Source of the DNA: Bog-756 sp963727955
GTDB taxonomy: Bacteria; Actinomycetota; Acidimicrobiia; Acidimicrobiales; RAAP-2
DNA length: 64,000 nt
Direction: 5' to 3'
Assembly (NCBI GenBank): GCA_963727955.1
Contig: CAVSII010000010.1
Coordinates: forward strand, 1-64,000
The notes under the pieces were generated by a model. That model was given only the letters and a program-made list of their open reading frames with translations. It did not search any database and was not told the DNA's origin. The position numbers were made by a program, and so were the translations under genes. This document shows positions 1 to 8,916 of the stretch, piece by piece (positions within the stretch are counted from its first letter, which is position 1; every line of letters begins with the position of its first letter).

Positions 1-20
1 GTCAGCCCGCTGGAGCCCGA

Positions 21-76
21 GGGTGACGTTGGTGATGCTGGCGAGATATCCGAGGGTGACGTTGGGGGTGACGTTG
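21..76. repeat. Three copies of GGGTGACGTTG
   Basis: The 11-mer GGGTGACGTTG occurs exactly at 21-31, 54-64 and 66-76, all in the same orientation. It lies upstream of the excisionase gene at the edge of an integrative element. The rest of 1-275 holds no gene I can support, only a few scattered copies of a short ACTGGAC word. By analogy with other tyrosine-recombinase elements, iterated short words here could be recombinase or excisionase arm sites; that role is inference. Confidence 0.45.
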
Positions 77-275
77 AACTGGACAATGGACAGGCGACGC
101 CAGCACCGATCTGCTGATGTGAGAACAGTCGGTCGGTCCAGAACAACTGGACAGCACGCTCGCGACGGACTGGACAAACGGCCGGAAGGATCACGATGAG
201 CCCCACGACCATCTTCGACTTGTAGACACCGATGAGCCGGCCGAGAGCCGCCCACCGCCGACGGAGGTCACGCTG

Positions 276-452
276 TTGACCATTCCCGAGGCGGCGAAGT
301 TCCTCCGTATCGGGAGATCGGCCGCCTACGAGCTGGCCCGTCGATTCGAGGCGACCGGCGGGTCCGAAGGCCTCCCCTGCGTCAGGATCGGGGACCGGCT
401 CCTGCGGGTGCCGGTCGACGCCCTGCGGGAGATGGTGACGATCAGAGCTTGA
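276..452 (+). CDS. Small HTH excisionase/AlpA-like protein
   Basis: This 58-residue frame begins with TTG, preceded at 8 nt by GGAGG (263-267). It reads LTIPEAAKFLRIGRSAAYEL and ends RIGDRLLRVPVDALREM, the layout of the MerR-like helix-turn-helix domain (HTH_17) found in excisionases: the PEAAKFL helix, the recognition helix around SAAYEL, and a beta-hairpin with the R-I-G motif. Such proteins bind DNA near attachment sites and direct an integrase toward excision. It runs head-on into the integrase gene, overlapping its 3' end by 11 bp, an arrangement that fits a recombination-directionality factor. The family call is fairly secure; the excisionase role is inferred from the neighbour. Confidence 0.7.
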   Translation: MTIPEAAKFLRIGRSAAYELARRFEATGGSEGLPCVRIGDRLLRVPVDALREMVTIRA

Positions 453-1579
453 GCACGCCCTCGAGCATGTCGGCGGCCTCCCGGTGGAGTCCTGGGGTGG
501 CATGCGAGTAGGTGTTCAGCGTGATGGCCACGTTGGCGTGGCCGAGCAGTTCCTGGACCACCTTGGGGTGAGCGCCTTCGTGGAGCAGCAGCGTGGCCAC
601 GGTGTGGCGGAGGTCGTGGAGCCGGACCTTGGGCAGGTTGGCCTTGTCCAAGGCGATCTGGAAGTCCCGCAGCACGTTCCTCGGGTGGAGCAGTCCCCCG
701 GTCGTCGTCGTGAAGACAAGGCCCGAGTCCTCCCAGGCGCTCCCGACCAGCTTCCGATCGGCCTTCTGGCGAGCCCGTTGGTCCTTGAGGGCCTCGATCG
801 TCCTCCCCGACAGGTAGACCGTCCGTCGGCCCGTCTTGGTCTTCGGCTCCGAGATCAACGGCGTCCCCTTCACCGCCACTACGGTCTGGCGCACCTCCAG
901 CCGGGCATCGGCCAGGTCGACGTCGCTCCAGCGCAGCCCGAGGGCCTCGCCCCGTCGCAGACCGGTCGTGAGCAGAAGGCACCACAGTGGACCCAAGCGG
1001 TCATCAGCGGTGGCGTCGAGGAACGCCTTGGCATCCTCGGCGCTGAGGGTCTTCATCTCCTTCGGCTCCATGCGGGGCAGGATGATGCCCGAGGCCAGTG
1101 GGTTGTTCGCCGTGAGCTTCCACTGCACCGCCTTGGCGAACGCCTGCTGCAGCACCTGGTGGGCCAGCCGGACCGAGCGGGGACTCAGGCCCTTGCCGCT
1201 GCGGCCACCCGAGGTGGCCAGGTCCGTGTAGAGCCGCTGGACGACCTGAGGGGTGACCTCGGCCAGCTTGAGCGCACCGATCCTCGGCGTGATCCAGCTG
1301 GTGACGGCGGTCGAGTAGAGGGAGTACGTGCTCGGGCGCAGCGAAGGCTTCACGGCGGCCAGCCATTCATTGAGCCAGACCCTCGAGCTTGATGGTCCCG
1401 GTGCCGGCGACGACATCCGTCCGGATCTCGCCGAGCAGATCGGTCAGGCCTTCCTCGGCCGCTTTGCGGGTGGCGAAGCCGCCCTTCTGGCGTTGTCGGC
1501 GCTGTCCGGTGGCCGGGTCGCGAGGCAGGTCGACCTTGAAGGCCCAGCCCGTTCCCCTGCGGTACACCCGTCCCTGCAC
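442..1579 (-). pseudogene. Tyrosine site-specific integrase, frameshifted
   Basis: A phage-type tyrosine recombinase read in two frames. The first part starts at GTG 1579 with GAGGAG five bases upstream and encodes an N-terminal arm-binding domain (RVYRRGTGWAFKVDLPRD, then GGFATRKAAEEGLTDLL); that frame ends at 1367. The second frame, open from 1416, carries the core-binding domain (VWLNEWLAAVKPSLRPSTYS) and the catalytic domain with TGLRRGEALGLRW (Arg), LHDLRHT (His, Arg), LGHANVAIT and NTYSH (nucleophile Tyr). Joining them needs a one-base shift between about 1367 and 1416. The catalytic residues are intact, so this is either a recently broken gene or a sequence error. It lies just downstream of the tRNA-Val 3' end, the usual place for an integrase that recombines into that tRNA. 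Confidence 0.85.
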
Positions 1580-1711
1580 GAACGCTCCTCGGTCACCCCT
1601 GCCGGGACCACGGTAGCAAATTCGTGTGACCAAAATGTGACCATCGGGCCATTTTGGCGCTTTCGGGGACCCGCCCCGTTCAGGATTTACGGTCCTGACC
1701 TGGGCTTTCAC

Positions 1712-1787
1712 TGGTGGGCCGTGCGGGACTTGAACCCACGACCCCTTGCGTGTCATGCAAGTGCGCTACCAACTGCGCCAACGGCCC
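1712..1787 (-). tRNA. tRNA-Val (GAC)
   Basis: On the minus strand the sequence folds into a full cloverleaf. The acceptor stem GGGCCGT pairs with ACGGCCC, the 3' CCA is encoded, the anticodon stem CTTGC/GCAAG encloses the loop ATGACAC with anticodon GAC, and the T-loop GTTCAAGTC is present. Its 3' end points at the integrase gene, so the 3' half is the probable attachment core of the element to the left. The second att copy would lie outside the window. Confidence 0.96.
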
Positions 1788-1911
1788 GCAGGGGTTGACG
1801 TTACCACTGACGCCCGGCCGCAGACCGCCTACCCGTAGGCATAAGGATCTCGAAGGGCGTGGCTCCCGGCGGCGGAGGGCCGGGGACGATGGGGGTCACC
1901 GCCCGAGGCTT

Positions 1912-2730
1912 TCACGGTGTGCCGGCGGTCCCCGGAGGAGTGGCACGGTCCACCGCGTCCCATCCGGCGAACTGATGCCGTCGCGTCATCTCTGCCCGGT
2001 GGCCACCCCGGAGGCCGAAGAGTCGCTTGGCCAACAACAGATAGAGAACGATGGCCACATTGATCACCAGCGTGATGACCTTGAAGACGCTGACACCCGA
2101 GCTGAGCTCGTAGATCTCGAGCGGTACGAAGAGCGTGGTGACCACGAAGGTCAGGTATTCGGCCCATCGTTTGGCCAACCACAGGCCCACCACCTCAGCC
2201 GCCTCGATGGCCGCAAGTGCGGTGACCGCCAACCCGAGCTGGGTGAGCCGTTGTGGCGAGTACCGGAAGGCCTTACCCAGGTAACCCAGGATCCCGCGTA
2301 CCTGCGATTCGCCCGGGGTCCCGCCGTTGAGGTCGTTCATGATGTCGACATAGTCACGATGGAGCGCAGCATCGTGTCGGGCAAACAGAAACAGGACGAT
2401 GGCCAGAGCACCGAGCACCACCACATGTATGGCCCGCTCGGCCGCAATCAGACGGAGGACGTACCGGTCGCGTAGGACCGGCCCCCGGGCTGGGAGATCG
2501 ATTTCGGAACGGGATGGAACCCGCGACCGGACTGGAGAATCGGGAATTGCTCCGGCCAGCCACGCGTCGCAACGAAGGCAGCGGTACCACCGGACGCCGT
2601 TACCCTCTCTGACGACGGTGGCATCGTCGGACGTCACCTCGGCGGCGTCCTGCCCCACCAGCGCGTGCCCTCGCCAGGCACAAGTGAGCAGTTCGTAGAC
2701 AGTCTTCGGCCGTCGCCGGGTGCGAGGCAT
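1912..2730 (-). CDS. DUF2127 family membrane protein
   Basis: A 272-residue integral membrane protein. The first 85 residues are soluble and include a CLRC pair that might bind metal. Four hydrophobic segments follow (around VVVLGALAIVLFLFA, LGLAVTALAAIEAAEVVGLWL, LTFVVTTLFVPLEIYEL and VITLVINVAIVLYLLLA). The pattern EAAEVVGLWLAKRWAEYLT...PLEIYEL is characteristic of DUF2127, a family of unknown function. It is divergent from the dioxygenase gene at 2774, with only 43 bp between them, so the two probably share a control region. Confidence 0.8.
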   Translation of the reverse strand: MPRTRRRPKTVYELLTCAWRGHALVGQDAAEVTSDDATVVREGNGVRWYRCLRCDAWLAGAIPDSPVRSRVPSRSEIDLPARGPVLRDRYVLRLIAAERAIHVVVLGALAIVLFLFARHDAALHRDYVDIMNDLNGGTPGESQVRGILGYLGKAFRYSPQRLTQLGLAVTALAAIEAAEVVGLWLAKRWAEYLTFVVTTLFVPLEIYELSSGVSVFKVITLVINVAIVLYLLLAKRLFGLRGGHRAEMTRRHQFAGWDAVDRATPPGTAGTP

Positions 2731-2773
2731 GACCGCACAATAGGCTCGTCGTCAGCGATACCAGGAGAATGCC

Positions 2774-3592
2774 GTGAGTGTCGATATCGAGACCCATGTG
2801 GAACAGATCGACGAGAATGGGTACACCATCGTCGAGGACGCCATCGATCTCGACCTGATAGATGCCCTCGCCGACAGCCTGCTCCGCCTCGAACGCGAAA
2901 CGGGAGTCGTTCCCGCCTCCAATGCTTTCGAGGGCATCCACACCGTTCGTATCTACAACCTCCTCGCCCGGGACCGCATCTTCGAGGAGATCCCCGACCA
3001 CCCGGCTGTACTTCCCATCTGCGAGTGCGTTCTCGATCCGGGACTTCTCGTCTCGTCGCTGTCGTCCATCGCCATCGGTCCGGAGGAGTCACCCCAACCG
3101 ATCCACGCCGACGACCAGATCATCCCGCTTCCCAAGCCACATCCGGCCACAGTGTGCAATACGATGTGGGCCCTCACCGACTTCACCGAAGCCAACGGCG
3201 CCACCAGGCTCATCCCCGGAACGCACAAGGCATCATCGTCACCGGATCTCTCCCGCCACTACGACTCGATTCCGGCGGAGATGGCCAAGGGAAGCGTTCT
3301 GATCTGGCACGGCAGCCTCTGGCACGGAGGTGGTGCGAACACCACGGCCGGCCGGCGCGTAGGCATTGCCATGAACTACTGCGCCGGCTATATCCGTCAG
3401 CAGGAGAACCAGCAGCTGGGCATCCCCCTCGACACCGTGCGCCGATTTACCCCGCGGCTTCAGGAGCTGGTGGGCTTCGGGATCTACAACGGGCTCATCG
3501 GTCACATCGACAAGAACGTTCCCGCCAAGCTGCTCCTCGGTACCGAGGCCGACTCGGATCTGGTGTGGGACACGGGGATACCGAAGGGCTGA
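2774..3592 (+). CDS. Phytanoyl-CoA dioxygenase (PhyH) family protein 1
   Basis: Predicted 272-residue Fe(II)/2-oxoglutarate-dependent oxygenase. It starts at GTG with AGGAGA seven bases upstream. The metal-binding facial triad is visible: IHADDQ supplies the H-x-D pair, and the distal histidine lies in LIWHGSLWHGGGANTT, followed by the Arg in GRRVGIAMNYC that would bind 2-oxoglutarate. PhyH enzymes hydroxylate lipids, small metabolites or natural-product intermediates, and the substrate cannot be read from sequence. It is one of four PhyH-type genes in this window; the others are at 26.4, 29.0 and 36.9 kb. Confidence 0.85.
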   Translation: MSVDIETHVEQIDENGYTIVEDAIDLDLIDALADSLLRLERETGVVPASNAFEGIHTVRIYNLLARDRIFEEIPDHPAVLPICECVLDPGLLVSSLSSIAIGPEESPQPIHADDQIIPLPKPHPATVCNTMWALTDFTEANGATRLIPGTHKASSSPDLSRHYDSIPAEMAKGSVLIWHGSLWHGGGANTTAGRRVGIAMNYCAGYIRQQENQQLGIPLDTVRRFTPRLQELVGFGIYNGLIGHIDKNVPAKLLLGTEADSDLVWDTGIPKG

Positions 3593-3723
3593 AAAGCGAC
3601 GGGACCTCCGGCCCCTCTCTGGTGCCGCCGCGCAGGCAGGATGGCGCCATCGAGGCCGGGTAGCGGATCCCGGGGACAGCAGATAGGGCTCACCAAGGTG
3701 GCCCGGCATCCGGGACACCTCCA

Positions 3724-3798
3724 TGGAGGCGGCGGGCGGAATCGAACCGCCGTACGGGGCTTTGCAGGCCCCTGCCTAAGCCACTCGGCCACGCCGCC
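3724..3798 (-). tRNA. tRNA-Cys (GCA)
   Basis: Minus-strand cloverleaf: acceptor stem GGCGGCG pairs with CGCCGCC, CCA is encoded, anticodon stem GGGGC/GCCCC encloses the loop CTGCAAA (anticodon GCA), and the T-loop GTTCGATTC is present. It sits alone between the dioxygenase and the glycosyltransferase genes. Confidence 0.96.
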
Positions 3799-3847
3799 CT
3801 GGCGCCAGGGGATCCTACTCGCCGTTCCGGGATGGTTGAATCTTCCT

Positions 3848-4873
3848 ATGAGGATCGGAATGATCGCCCCACCCTGGACCCCCATCCCTCCCCTGCTGTA
3901 CGGAGGGATCGAGCTGGTTGTCGACCAGTTGGCCCGCGGACTACAGGACGCCGGCCACGACGTGCTCCTCTTCGCCACCGGCGATTCGACCTGTCCGGTA
4001 CCCGTGCAGTGGGTCCTGCCGGCGGCCGAGGGAACACGTATCGGCAGCTCGGTTCCGGAGATCCGCCACGTGATCCACGCCTACGAGGCGGTTCGCCACT
4101 GCGACGTGGTCCACGACCACACCCTCATGGGGCCGTTCCACTCCGAGCGGTACCCGGGTTTGCCGGTGGCCACCACCATCCACGGTCCGTTCAACGAGGA
4201 GCTGACCGACATCTACCGGGTCAACGCCGAACGTGTGCCCATCGTGGCCATCTCGCACGCACAGCGGCGGGCGGCGCCAGAAATCCCGATCGCCAGAGTC
4301 ATCCACCACGGCATCGACGCTTCGCTGTTTCCGGTGGGCGACGGCGCCGGCGACGAGGAAGGGCCCTATGTGGTGTTCCTCGGTCGGATGGCGGAGGACA
4401 AGGGTGCCCACCGGGCCATCGAGGTAGCCCGCAAGGCAGGCATCCGGATACTCCTGGCCGCCAAGATGCGGGAGCCCTGGGAGATGCGCTACTTCTCCGA
4501 AAAGGTGGAGCCCCTTCTCGGAATGGACGCCCGCTATCTGGGAGAGGTCTCCCATGAGCGCAAGCTCGAGTTGTTGGCCGGTGCCTCCGCACTTGTCTTC
4601 CCCATCCGCTGGAACGAACCCTTCGGGATGGTGATGATCGAGGCCATGGCTTGCGGAACGCCCGTCTTGGCCTTTCCTGAAGGGGCTGCTCCCGAAGTGG
4701 TGGACGACGGCCGCACCGGGTTTCTGTGCGACGACGAGACGGCCATGGTCGAAGCCATCGGCCGATTGAGCCAACTCAAGCGAAGCGACTGCCGCTTAGC
4801 CGTCGAGGGCTACTTTTCCACGAACCGGATGGTCACCGAGCACATCGAGCTGTTCGAGTCGATGATGAGCTGA
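3848..4873 (+). CDS. Family GT4 glycosyltransferase
   Basis: A 341-residue GT-B fold glycosyltransferase. The N-terminal domain starts MRIGMIAPPWTPIPPLLYGG, the glycine-rich loop that opens many GT4 enzymes acting on sugar nucleotides. The C-terminal domain has VVFLGRMAEDKGAHRAIE and the donor-binding E-x7-E region FGMVMIEAMACGTPVLAF, followed by GAAPEVV. ATG 3848 is chosen because the conserved N-terminus begins there; upstream sequence belongs to the tRNA-Cys region. No clear Shine-Dalgarno is visible. It would transfer a sugar from a nucleotide donor to an unknown acceptor; no other glycan genes adjoin it. Confidence 0.85.
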   Translation: MRIGMIAPPWTPIPPLLYGGIELVVDQLARGLQDAGHDVLLFATGDSTCPVPVQWVLPAAEGTRIGSSVPEIRHVIHAYEAVRHCDVVHDHTLMGPFHSERYPGLPVATTIHGPFNEELTDIYRVNAERVPIVAISHAQRRAAPEIPIARVIHHGIDASLFPVGDGAGDEEGPYVVFLGRMAEDKGAHRAIEVARKAGIRILLAAKMREPWEMRYFSEKVEPLLGMDARYLGEVSHERKLELLAGASALVFPIRWNEPFGMVMIEAMACGTPVLAFPEGAAPEVVDDGRTGFLCDDETAMVEAIGRLSQLKRSDCRLAVEGYFSTNRMVTEHIELFESMMS

Positions 4874-4926
4874 GGCGGCGGACAAGGCGGTGGCCCGCTC
4901 CCCCAGGGGGAAGCCACGCCGGACAA

Positions 4927-5139
4927 TCAGGAGTGCCGGCGGAATACCAGCCTGGCCACAAAGACGATGAGGGCCACGATCACGATAATCTTGACCAGGG
5001 TCCACACCAGGCTGGCCAGGGCGCCCAACACCGCGAACCCCACAACGACGGCGATGATGCCGGCCCCGACGATGAGTACCCCGTCGAACAGGCTGAGACC
5101 GCTGCGCTCTTCGCCCCGGTGCTCAATGTCTTTGGACAT
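4927..5139 (-). CDS. Small membrane protein, unknown function
   Basis: A 70-residue protein with a short charged N-terminus (MSKDIEHRGEER) followed by two adjacent hydrophobic stretches, VLIVGAGIIAVVVGFAVLG and LVKIIVIVALIVFVARLVF, ending in basic residues RRHS. This predicts one or two membrane spans. I do not recognise the family. It sits between the glycosyltransferase (convergent) and glnD (divergent), and composition and codon use look like its neighbours. Call rests on a plausible coding pattern only. Confidence 0.55.
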   Translation of the reverse strand: MSKDIEHRGEERSGLSLFDGVLIVGAGIIAVVVGFAVLGALASLVWTLVKIIVIVALIVFVARLVFRRHS

Positions 5140-5234
5140 ACACCCAGAGTAATCGACTTCGGATCAGACCAGACGTCGCCACCGGCCGGCCGCCGGTCAT
5201 CCCTCTTCGGGGGCCTCGGTGCTACGGTCCGCTA

Positions 5235-7604
5235 ATGTCGCTGCGGGCCCTCCGAGAGGCGCTCATCGAGCGCCGCGACCTGCAAGGGGACGATTTTTGT
5301 CGTGCCTACGCCCAGGCCGCCGACCAGTGGCTGTCCGGTTTGTTCGCACAGGCCACCGGAGGAGACGACAAGGGTCTGGCCCTGGTGGCCGTAGGCGGGT
5401 ATGGACGGGGTGAGCTCTGCCCGTTCAGCGATCTCGACGTCGTCCTCCTGCACCGGGGCAAGGGGGACATATCGACCACCGCCGACAAGATCTGGTACCC
5501 CGTATGGGACGAGGGAATCGCCCTCGACCACAGCGTCCGGCGTCCGAGCGAAGCCCTCGAAATGACAGCCAGCGACCTCCGGGTCGCCCTCGGACTGCTG
5601 GACGGGCGGGTGGTGTGTGGGGATCCCAAGGTGGCCGAACCGGTGGTGGACGGGGCCCGGGAGCGGTGGATCAAGCAGAAGCCACCGTGGCTCGGCGTGC
5701 TGGCAGACCAGGTGGCCGAGCGGCACCGGACCTACGGGGACGTCGGGTTCCTGCTGGAGCCAGATCTCAAGGAGGCCCACGGCGGACTGCGCGACGTCGC
5801 CGCCCTCACAGCCATGATGCTGGCCGTCCCGGTTCTGGCCGACTACGTCGACACGGTGGCCATAGACGAAGCCCGCCGGGTCCTCACCACCGTTCGGGTC
5901 GAACTCCACCGGCGTGCCGGTCGAGAACAGAATCGCTTGTTGCTCCAGGAGCAGGACGAGCTGGCACGGGCCGTGGATGAGCCGGATTCGGACGCACTCA
6001 TGCTGGCGGTGGCCACGGCCGGTCGCACCGTGGCCTGGGAGGGCGATGATGCGTGGCGCCGGCGTGGCGTCTGGTCCCGTTCGCAGAGCTCGAACCGGCA
6101 GGGGCGAAAGGCCTCGGGTCGGCGTCGGTGGTCGCGGCAGGAACCGACCATGAGCACGAGCCACACCCATGGCGACATCGACGTGGTCGACGACGAGGTC
6201 GTCTTGAACGAGGCGGCCGATGTCAGCGGCGACTCGTCACTCCCCTTACGGCTGGCTGCGGTGGCCGCCGAGGCCAAACTCCCCATCAGCCGCGACGCTC
6301 TCAACCTCCTGGGACGAAAAGCACCGGCTCCGCCGAAACCGTGGCCCCGGGAGCTGCGAGACACCCTGGTCGGGGTGCTCGCCACCGGTCCACCGGCAGT
6401 GGCCGCCCTCGAGGCCCTCGATCAGCGCCACGTCCTCGAGCGCCTCATCCCTGAATGGGCTGCGGTCCGGAACAAGCCGCAGCGCAATCCCTATCACCGG
6501 TTCACGGTCGATCGTCACCTGCTGGAGGCGACAGCCAATGCCGCCACCCTGGTCCACCGGGTCGGCCGGGAGGACCTGCTGCTCATCGGGACCCTCTTCC
6601 ATGACATCGGGAAGGGGTTCCCGGGCGACCACACCGAAGTCGGCATGCGGGTCGTGGCCGACATCGCCTCCCGCATGGGCTTCCCGCCCGAGGATGTCGA
6701 CACCCTGGTGAAACTGGTACGGCTCCATCTACTCCTGCCTGACAGTGCCACCCGGAGGGACCTCGACGACCCGGCCACCGCGGCGAGGGTGGCGGCCGAG
6801 GTCGGCTCCCGGGCCACGCTCGAACTCCTGGCCGCTCTGGTGGAAGCCGACGGCCGGGCCACCGGACCCTCAGCCTGGGGCCCGTGGAAGGCGGGGCTGG
6901 TGGCCGATCTGGTCGAACGCACCGGGCGGCTGCTGGCCGGTGAGCCGCTCGCTCCTCGGACACCCTGGATCACCGACGAGGTGCGGATGATCATGGACAC
7001 CGTACGCACCAACGGGGTACCCGCCCTCTCCGTCGAGGATCCGACGGTCACCGTGGTCGCCCCCGATCATTCGGGGCTGCTGGCCGAGGTGACCGGCGTC
7101 CTGGCCCTCCACGGTCTCAACGTGCGGTCGGCGGTGATCGCCGGCGAGGACGGCGTGGCCGTCGAGATCTTCACCGTGGAGCCCGCTCGCGGGCGCTGGC
7201 CGTCGCCGGTACGGCTGTCGGACGATCTGACTGCGGTCATGAACGGAAAACTGTCGATCGAGCAGCAGCTCGAGGAGCGGGCCCGTACCTACCGCGGCGA
7301 ACGCCGGGCCACCACCCCACACCTGGTGTCGACCCAGGTCACGGTGGACAACAACGCCTCCGCATCGGCCACTGTGGTCGAGGTCAGGGCCGAGGATGTG
7401 GTGGGTCAGCTCCATCGGATCACCCAGGCTCTGGTCGACTGCCGGCTGGATGTGACCTGGGCCAAGGTCTCTACCTTCGGGTCGGCGGTGGTCGACGCCT
7501 TCTACGTGCGAGGACCCGACGGCGCAAAAGTGACCGACGGTACCCAGATCAGTGCCCTCGAGGCCTCGATCGCCCACCGCGTGGCGGGACCGGGCACCCC
7601 CTGA
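5235..7604 (+). CDS. glnD: [Protein-PII] uridylyltransferase/adenylyltransferase GlnD
   Basis: A 789-residue protein with the full GlnD architecture. The nucleotidyltransferase motif is at about 54-68 (GGYGRGE, then FSDLD with the metal-binding Asp pair). An HD phosphohydrolase motif, LFHDIGKGFPGDH, is near residue 455. Two ACT domains begin near 604 (VAPDHSGLLAEVTGVL) and 714 (EDVVGQLHRITQAL). The enzyme modifies and demodifies the PII protein according to glutamine, which controls nitrogen assimilation; in actinobacteria the modification can be adenylylation. No glnB/glnK or amtB lies nearby, whereas in many actinobacteria glnD follows them. The section around residues 270-320 is arginine-rich and poorly matches typical GlnD, so a small local sequence problem is possible. 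Confidence 0.93.
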   Translation: MSLRALREALIERRDLQGDDFCRAYAQAADQWLSGLFAQATGGDDKGLALVAVGGYGRGELCPFSDLDVVLLHRGKGDISTTADKIWYPVWDEGIALDHSVRRPSEALEMTASDLRVALGLLDGRVVCGDPKVAEPVVDGARERWIKQKPPWLGVLADQVAERHRTYGDVGFLLEPDLKEAHGGLRDVAALTAMMLAVPVLADYVDTVAIDEARRVLTTVRVELHRRAGREQNRLLLQEQDELARAVDEPDSDALMLAVATAGRTVAWEGDDAWRRRGVWSRSQSSNRQGRKASGRRRWSRQEPTMSTSHTHGDIDVVDDEVVLNEAADVSGDSSLPLRLAAVAAEAKLPISRDALNLLGRKAPAPPKPWPRELRDTLVGVLATGPPAVAALEALDQRHVLERLIPEWAAVRNKPQRNPYHRFTVDRHLLEATANAATLVHRVGREDLLLIGTLFHDIGKGFPGDHTEVGMRVVADIASRMGFPPEDVDTLVKLVRLHLLLPDSATRRDLDDPATAARVAAEVGSRATLELLAALVEADGRATGPSAWGPWKAGLVADLVERTGRLLAGEPLAPRTPWITDEVRMIMDTVRTNGVPALSVEDPTVTVVAPDHSGLLAEVTGVLALHGLNVRSAVIAGEDGVAVEIFTVEPARGRWPSPVRLSDDLTAVMNGKLSIEQQLEERARTYRGERRATTPHLVSTQVTVDNNASASATVVEVRAEDVVGQLHRITQALVDCRLDVTWAKVSTFGSAVVDAFYVRGPDGAKVTDGTQISALEASIAHRVAGPGTP

Positions 7605-7718
7605 GGCGGAGCCGGCCGACGGGCAGGGGGCACACCGACCCACCGGCGATGGACCAGACACCATTCGTGGCGGTCGAAACACGCTTTGGGCTGGTAGATT
7701 CGCTGCCGAGGAAGACTG

Positions 7719-8891
7719 ATGGCAGGAAGACATTCACAGACCAAGGCGCAGCGCGCCACGAAGGCACCCGCAGGTGGGCGGGGGTGGGTCCTTGCTGTCT
7801 CCTTGACCACGGTCGCCGTGGTCGGAGTGGCGGTGGCGGTGGTGGCCGTCCGCAACAACCCGGGCAAGGCCGGCGCTTCGTCCCCGACCAGCAAGGTGGT
7901 TCTGACCAGCCAGTCGGGCCCCTTCCGTGTCGTTGCCGTTGCCCCAGCCACGGGGACCACCCAGGTGCCCAGTGATGCCACCATCACCGTTCGCTTTTCG
8001 GCACCGTTGCGCGACAACTCCCCCACCCCGTCGCTGAGTCCGGCAGTGGCCGGTAACTGGGAGATCGTCACCGCCGACACCTTCGCCTTCATACCCACCG
8101 CTCCCCTGGTTCCTTCCGCTTCCGAAACGGTGACCGTCCCCGGCGGCGGTTCGGGGGTGACCAGCGCCGACGGGAAGAAGCTGACCCAGGGCACGTCAGC
8201 CCAATTCACGGTGGCCCCAGGCAGCACCCTCCGCCTTCAGCAGCTGCTGGCCCAGCTCGACTACCTGCCGGTCAGCTTCACGCCGGCGGGGCCGGTGAGC
8301 TCGCCCCAGGAGGCGGCACAGGCGCAGGAGGGAACCTTCAGCTGGCGCTGGAGCGAACCCGCCGCCCTCACCGGTCTCTGGACCGTGGGATCGGCCAACC
8401 AGATCACCCGGGGTGCGGTCATGGCCTTCGAGTCCCAGAACGGGCTGGACACCGACGGCATAGCCGGACCGGCAGTGTGGCAGGCCCTGCTGGCCGACGC
8501 GGCCGCCGGCAAGGACGACCCGGCGCCGTACAACTACGTCTACGTCACGGAGTCCCTACCGGAATCGGCCACGGTCTACAGCGACGGTAGTGAGGTCTAT
8601 TCGACACCGGCCAACACCGGGGTAGCTGCCGCGCCCACTGCCCAGGGCACCTTCCCGGTCTACGTCCGCTACCGGGTCACCACCATGCGGGGCACCAACC
8701 CGGACGGTTCGAAGTACGTCGACCCCGGTATTCCGTGGGTCAGCTACTTCAACGGTGGGGACGCACTGCACGGCTTCGTGCGCGGCAGTTACGGCTTCCC
8801 CCAAAGCGACGGATGCGTGGAGATGCCCCCGGCCAATGCCGCCGCCGTCTGGCCGCTCACTCCCATCGGCACTCTGGTCACGGTCGCCTGA
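7719..8891 (+). CDS. Membrane-anchored L,D-transpeptidase (YkuD)
   Basis: A 390-residue cell-wall enzyme. It has a basic N-terminus and one signal-anchor (residues about 25-47), a bacterial Ig-like module (PATGTTQVPSDATITVRFSA), a peptidoglycan-binding domain (MAFESQNGLDTDGIAGPAVW), and a C-terminal YkuD domain with ALHGFVRGSYGFPQSDGCVEM. The latter holds the catalytic His and the S-x-G-C cysteine, here as SDGCVEM. Such enzymes form 3-3 crosslinks in peptidoglycan or attach proteins to it, outside the membrane. Start ATG 7719 has GAGGAAG just upstream. It converges on the enoyl-CoA hydratase gene with only 25 bp between stops. Confidence 0.9.
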   Translation: MAGRHSQTKAQRATKAPAGGRGWVLAVSLTTVAVVGVAVAVVAVRNNPGKAGASSPTSKVVLTSQSGPFRVVAVAPATGTTQVPSDATITVRFSAPLRDNSPTPSLSPAVAGNWEIVTADTFAFIPTAPLVPSASETVTVPGGGSGVTSADGKKLTQGTSAQFTVAPGSTLRLQQLLAQLDYLPVSFTPAGPVSSPQEAAQAQEGTFSWRWSEPAALTGLWTVGSANQITRGAVMAFESQNGLDTDGIAGPAVWQALLADAAAGKDDPAPYNYVYVTESLPESATVYSDGSEVYSTPANTGVAAAPTAQGTFPVYVRYRVTTMRGTNPDGSKYVDPGIPWVSYFNGGDALHGFVRGSYGFPQSDGCVEMPPANAAAVWPLTPIGTLVTVA

Positions 8892-8916
8892 CGCCAGGTG
8901 ACCGGCGCGGCCGCCG

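Noticed and set aside
1714..2475. Plus-strand frame starting inside tRNA-Val
   Set aside because: The start, GLEPTTPCVSCKCATNCANG, is a well-known artefact of translating tRNA genes in antisense; the rest overlaps the DUF2127 gene. The same artefact explains frames at 38173-38409 (tRNA-Gly) and 17635-18000 (ssrA).
6053..6454. Alternative frame inside glnD
   Set aside because: It overlaps the poorly conserved section of glnD and has no recognisable content. A local double indel there cannot be excluded but is not supported.
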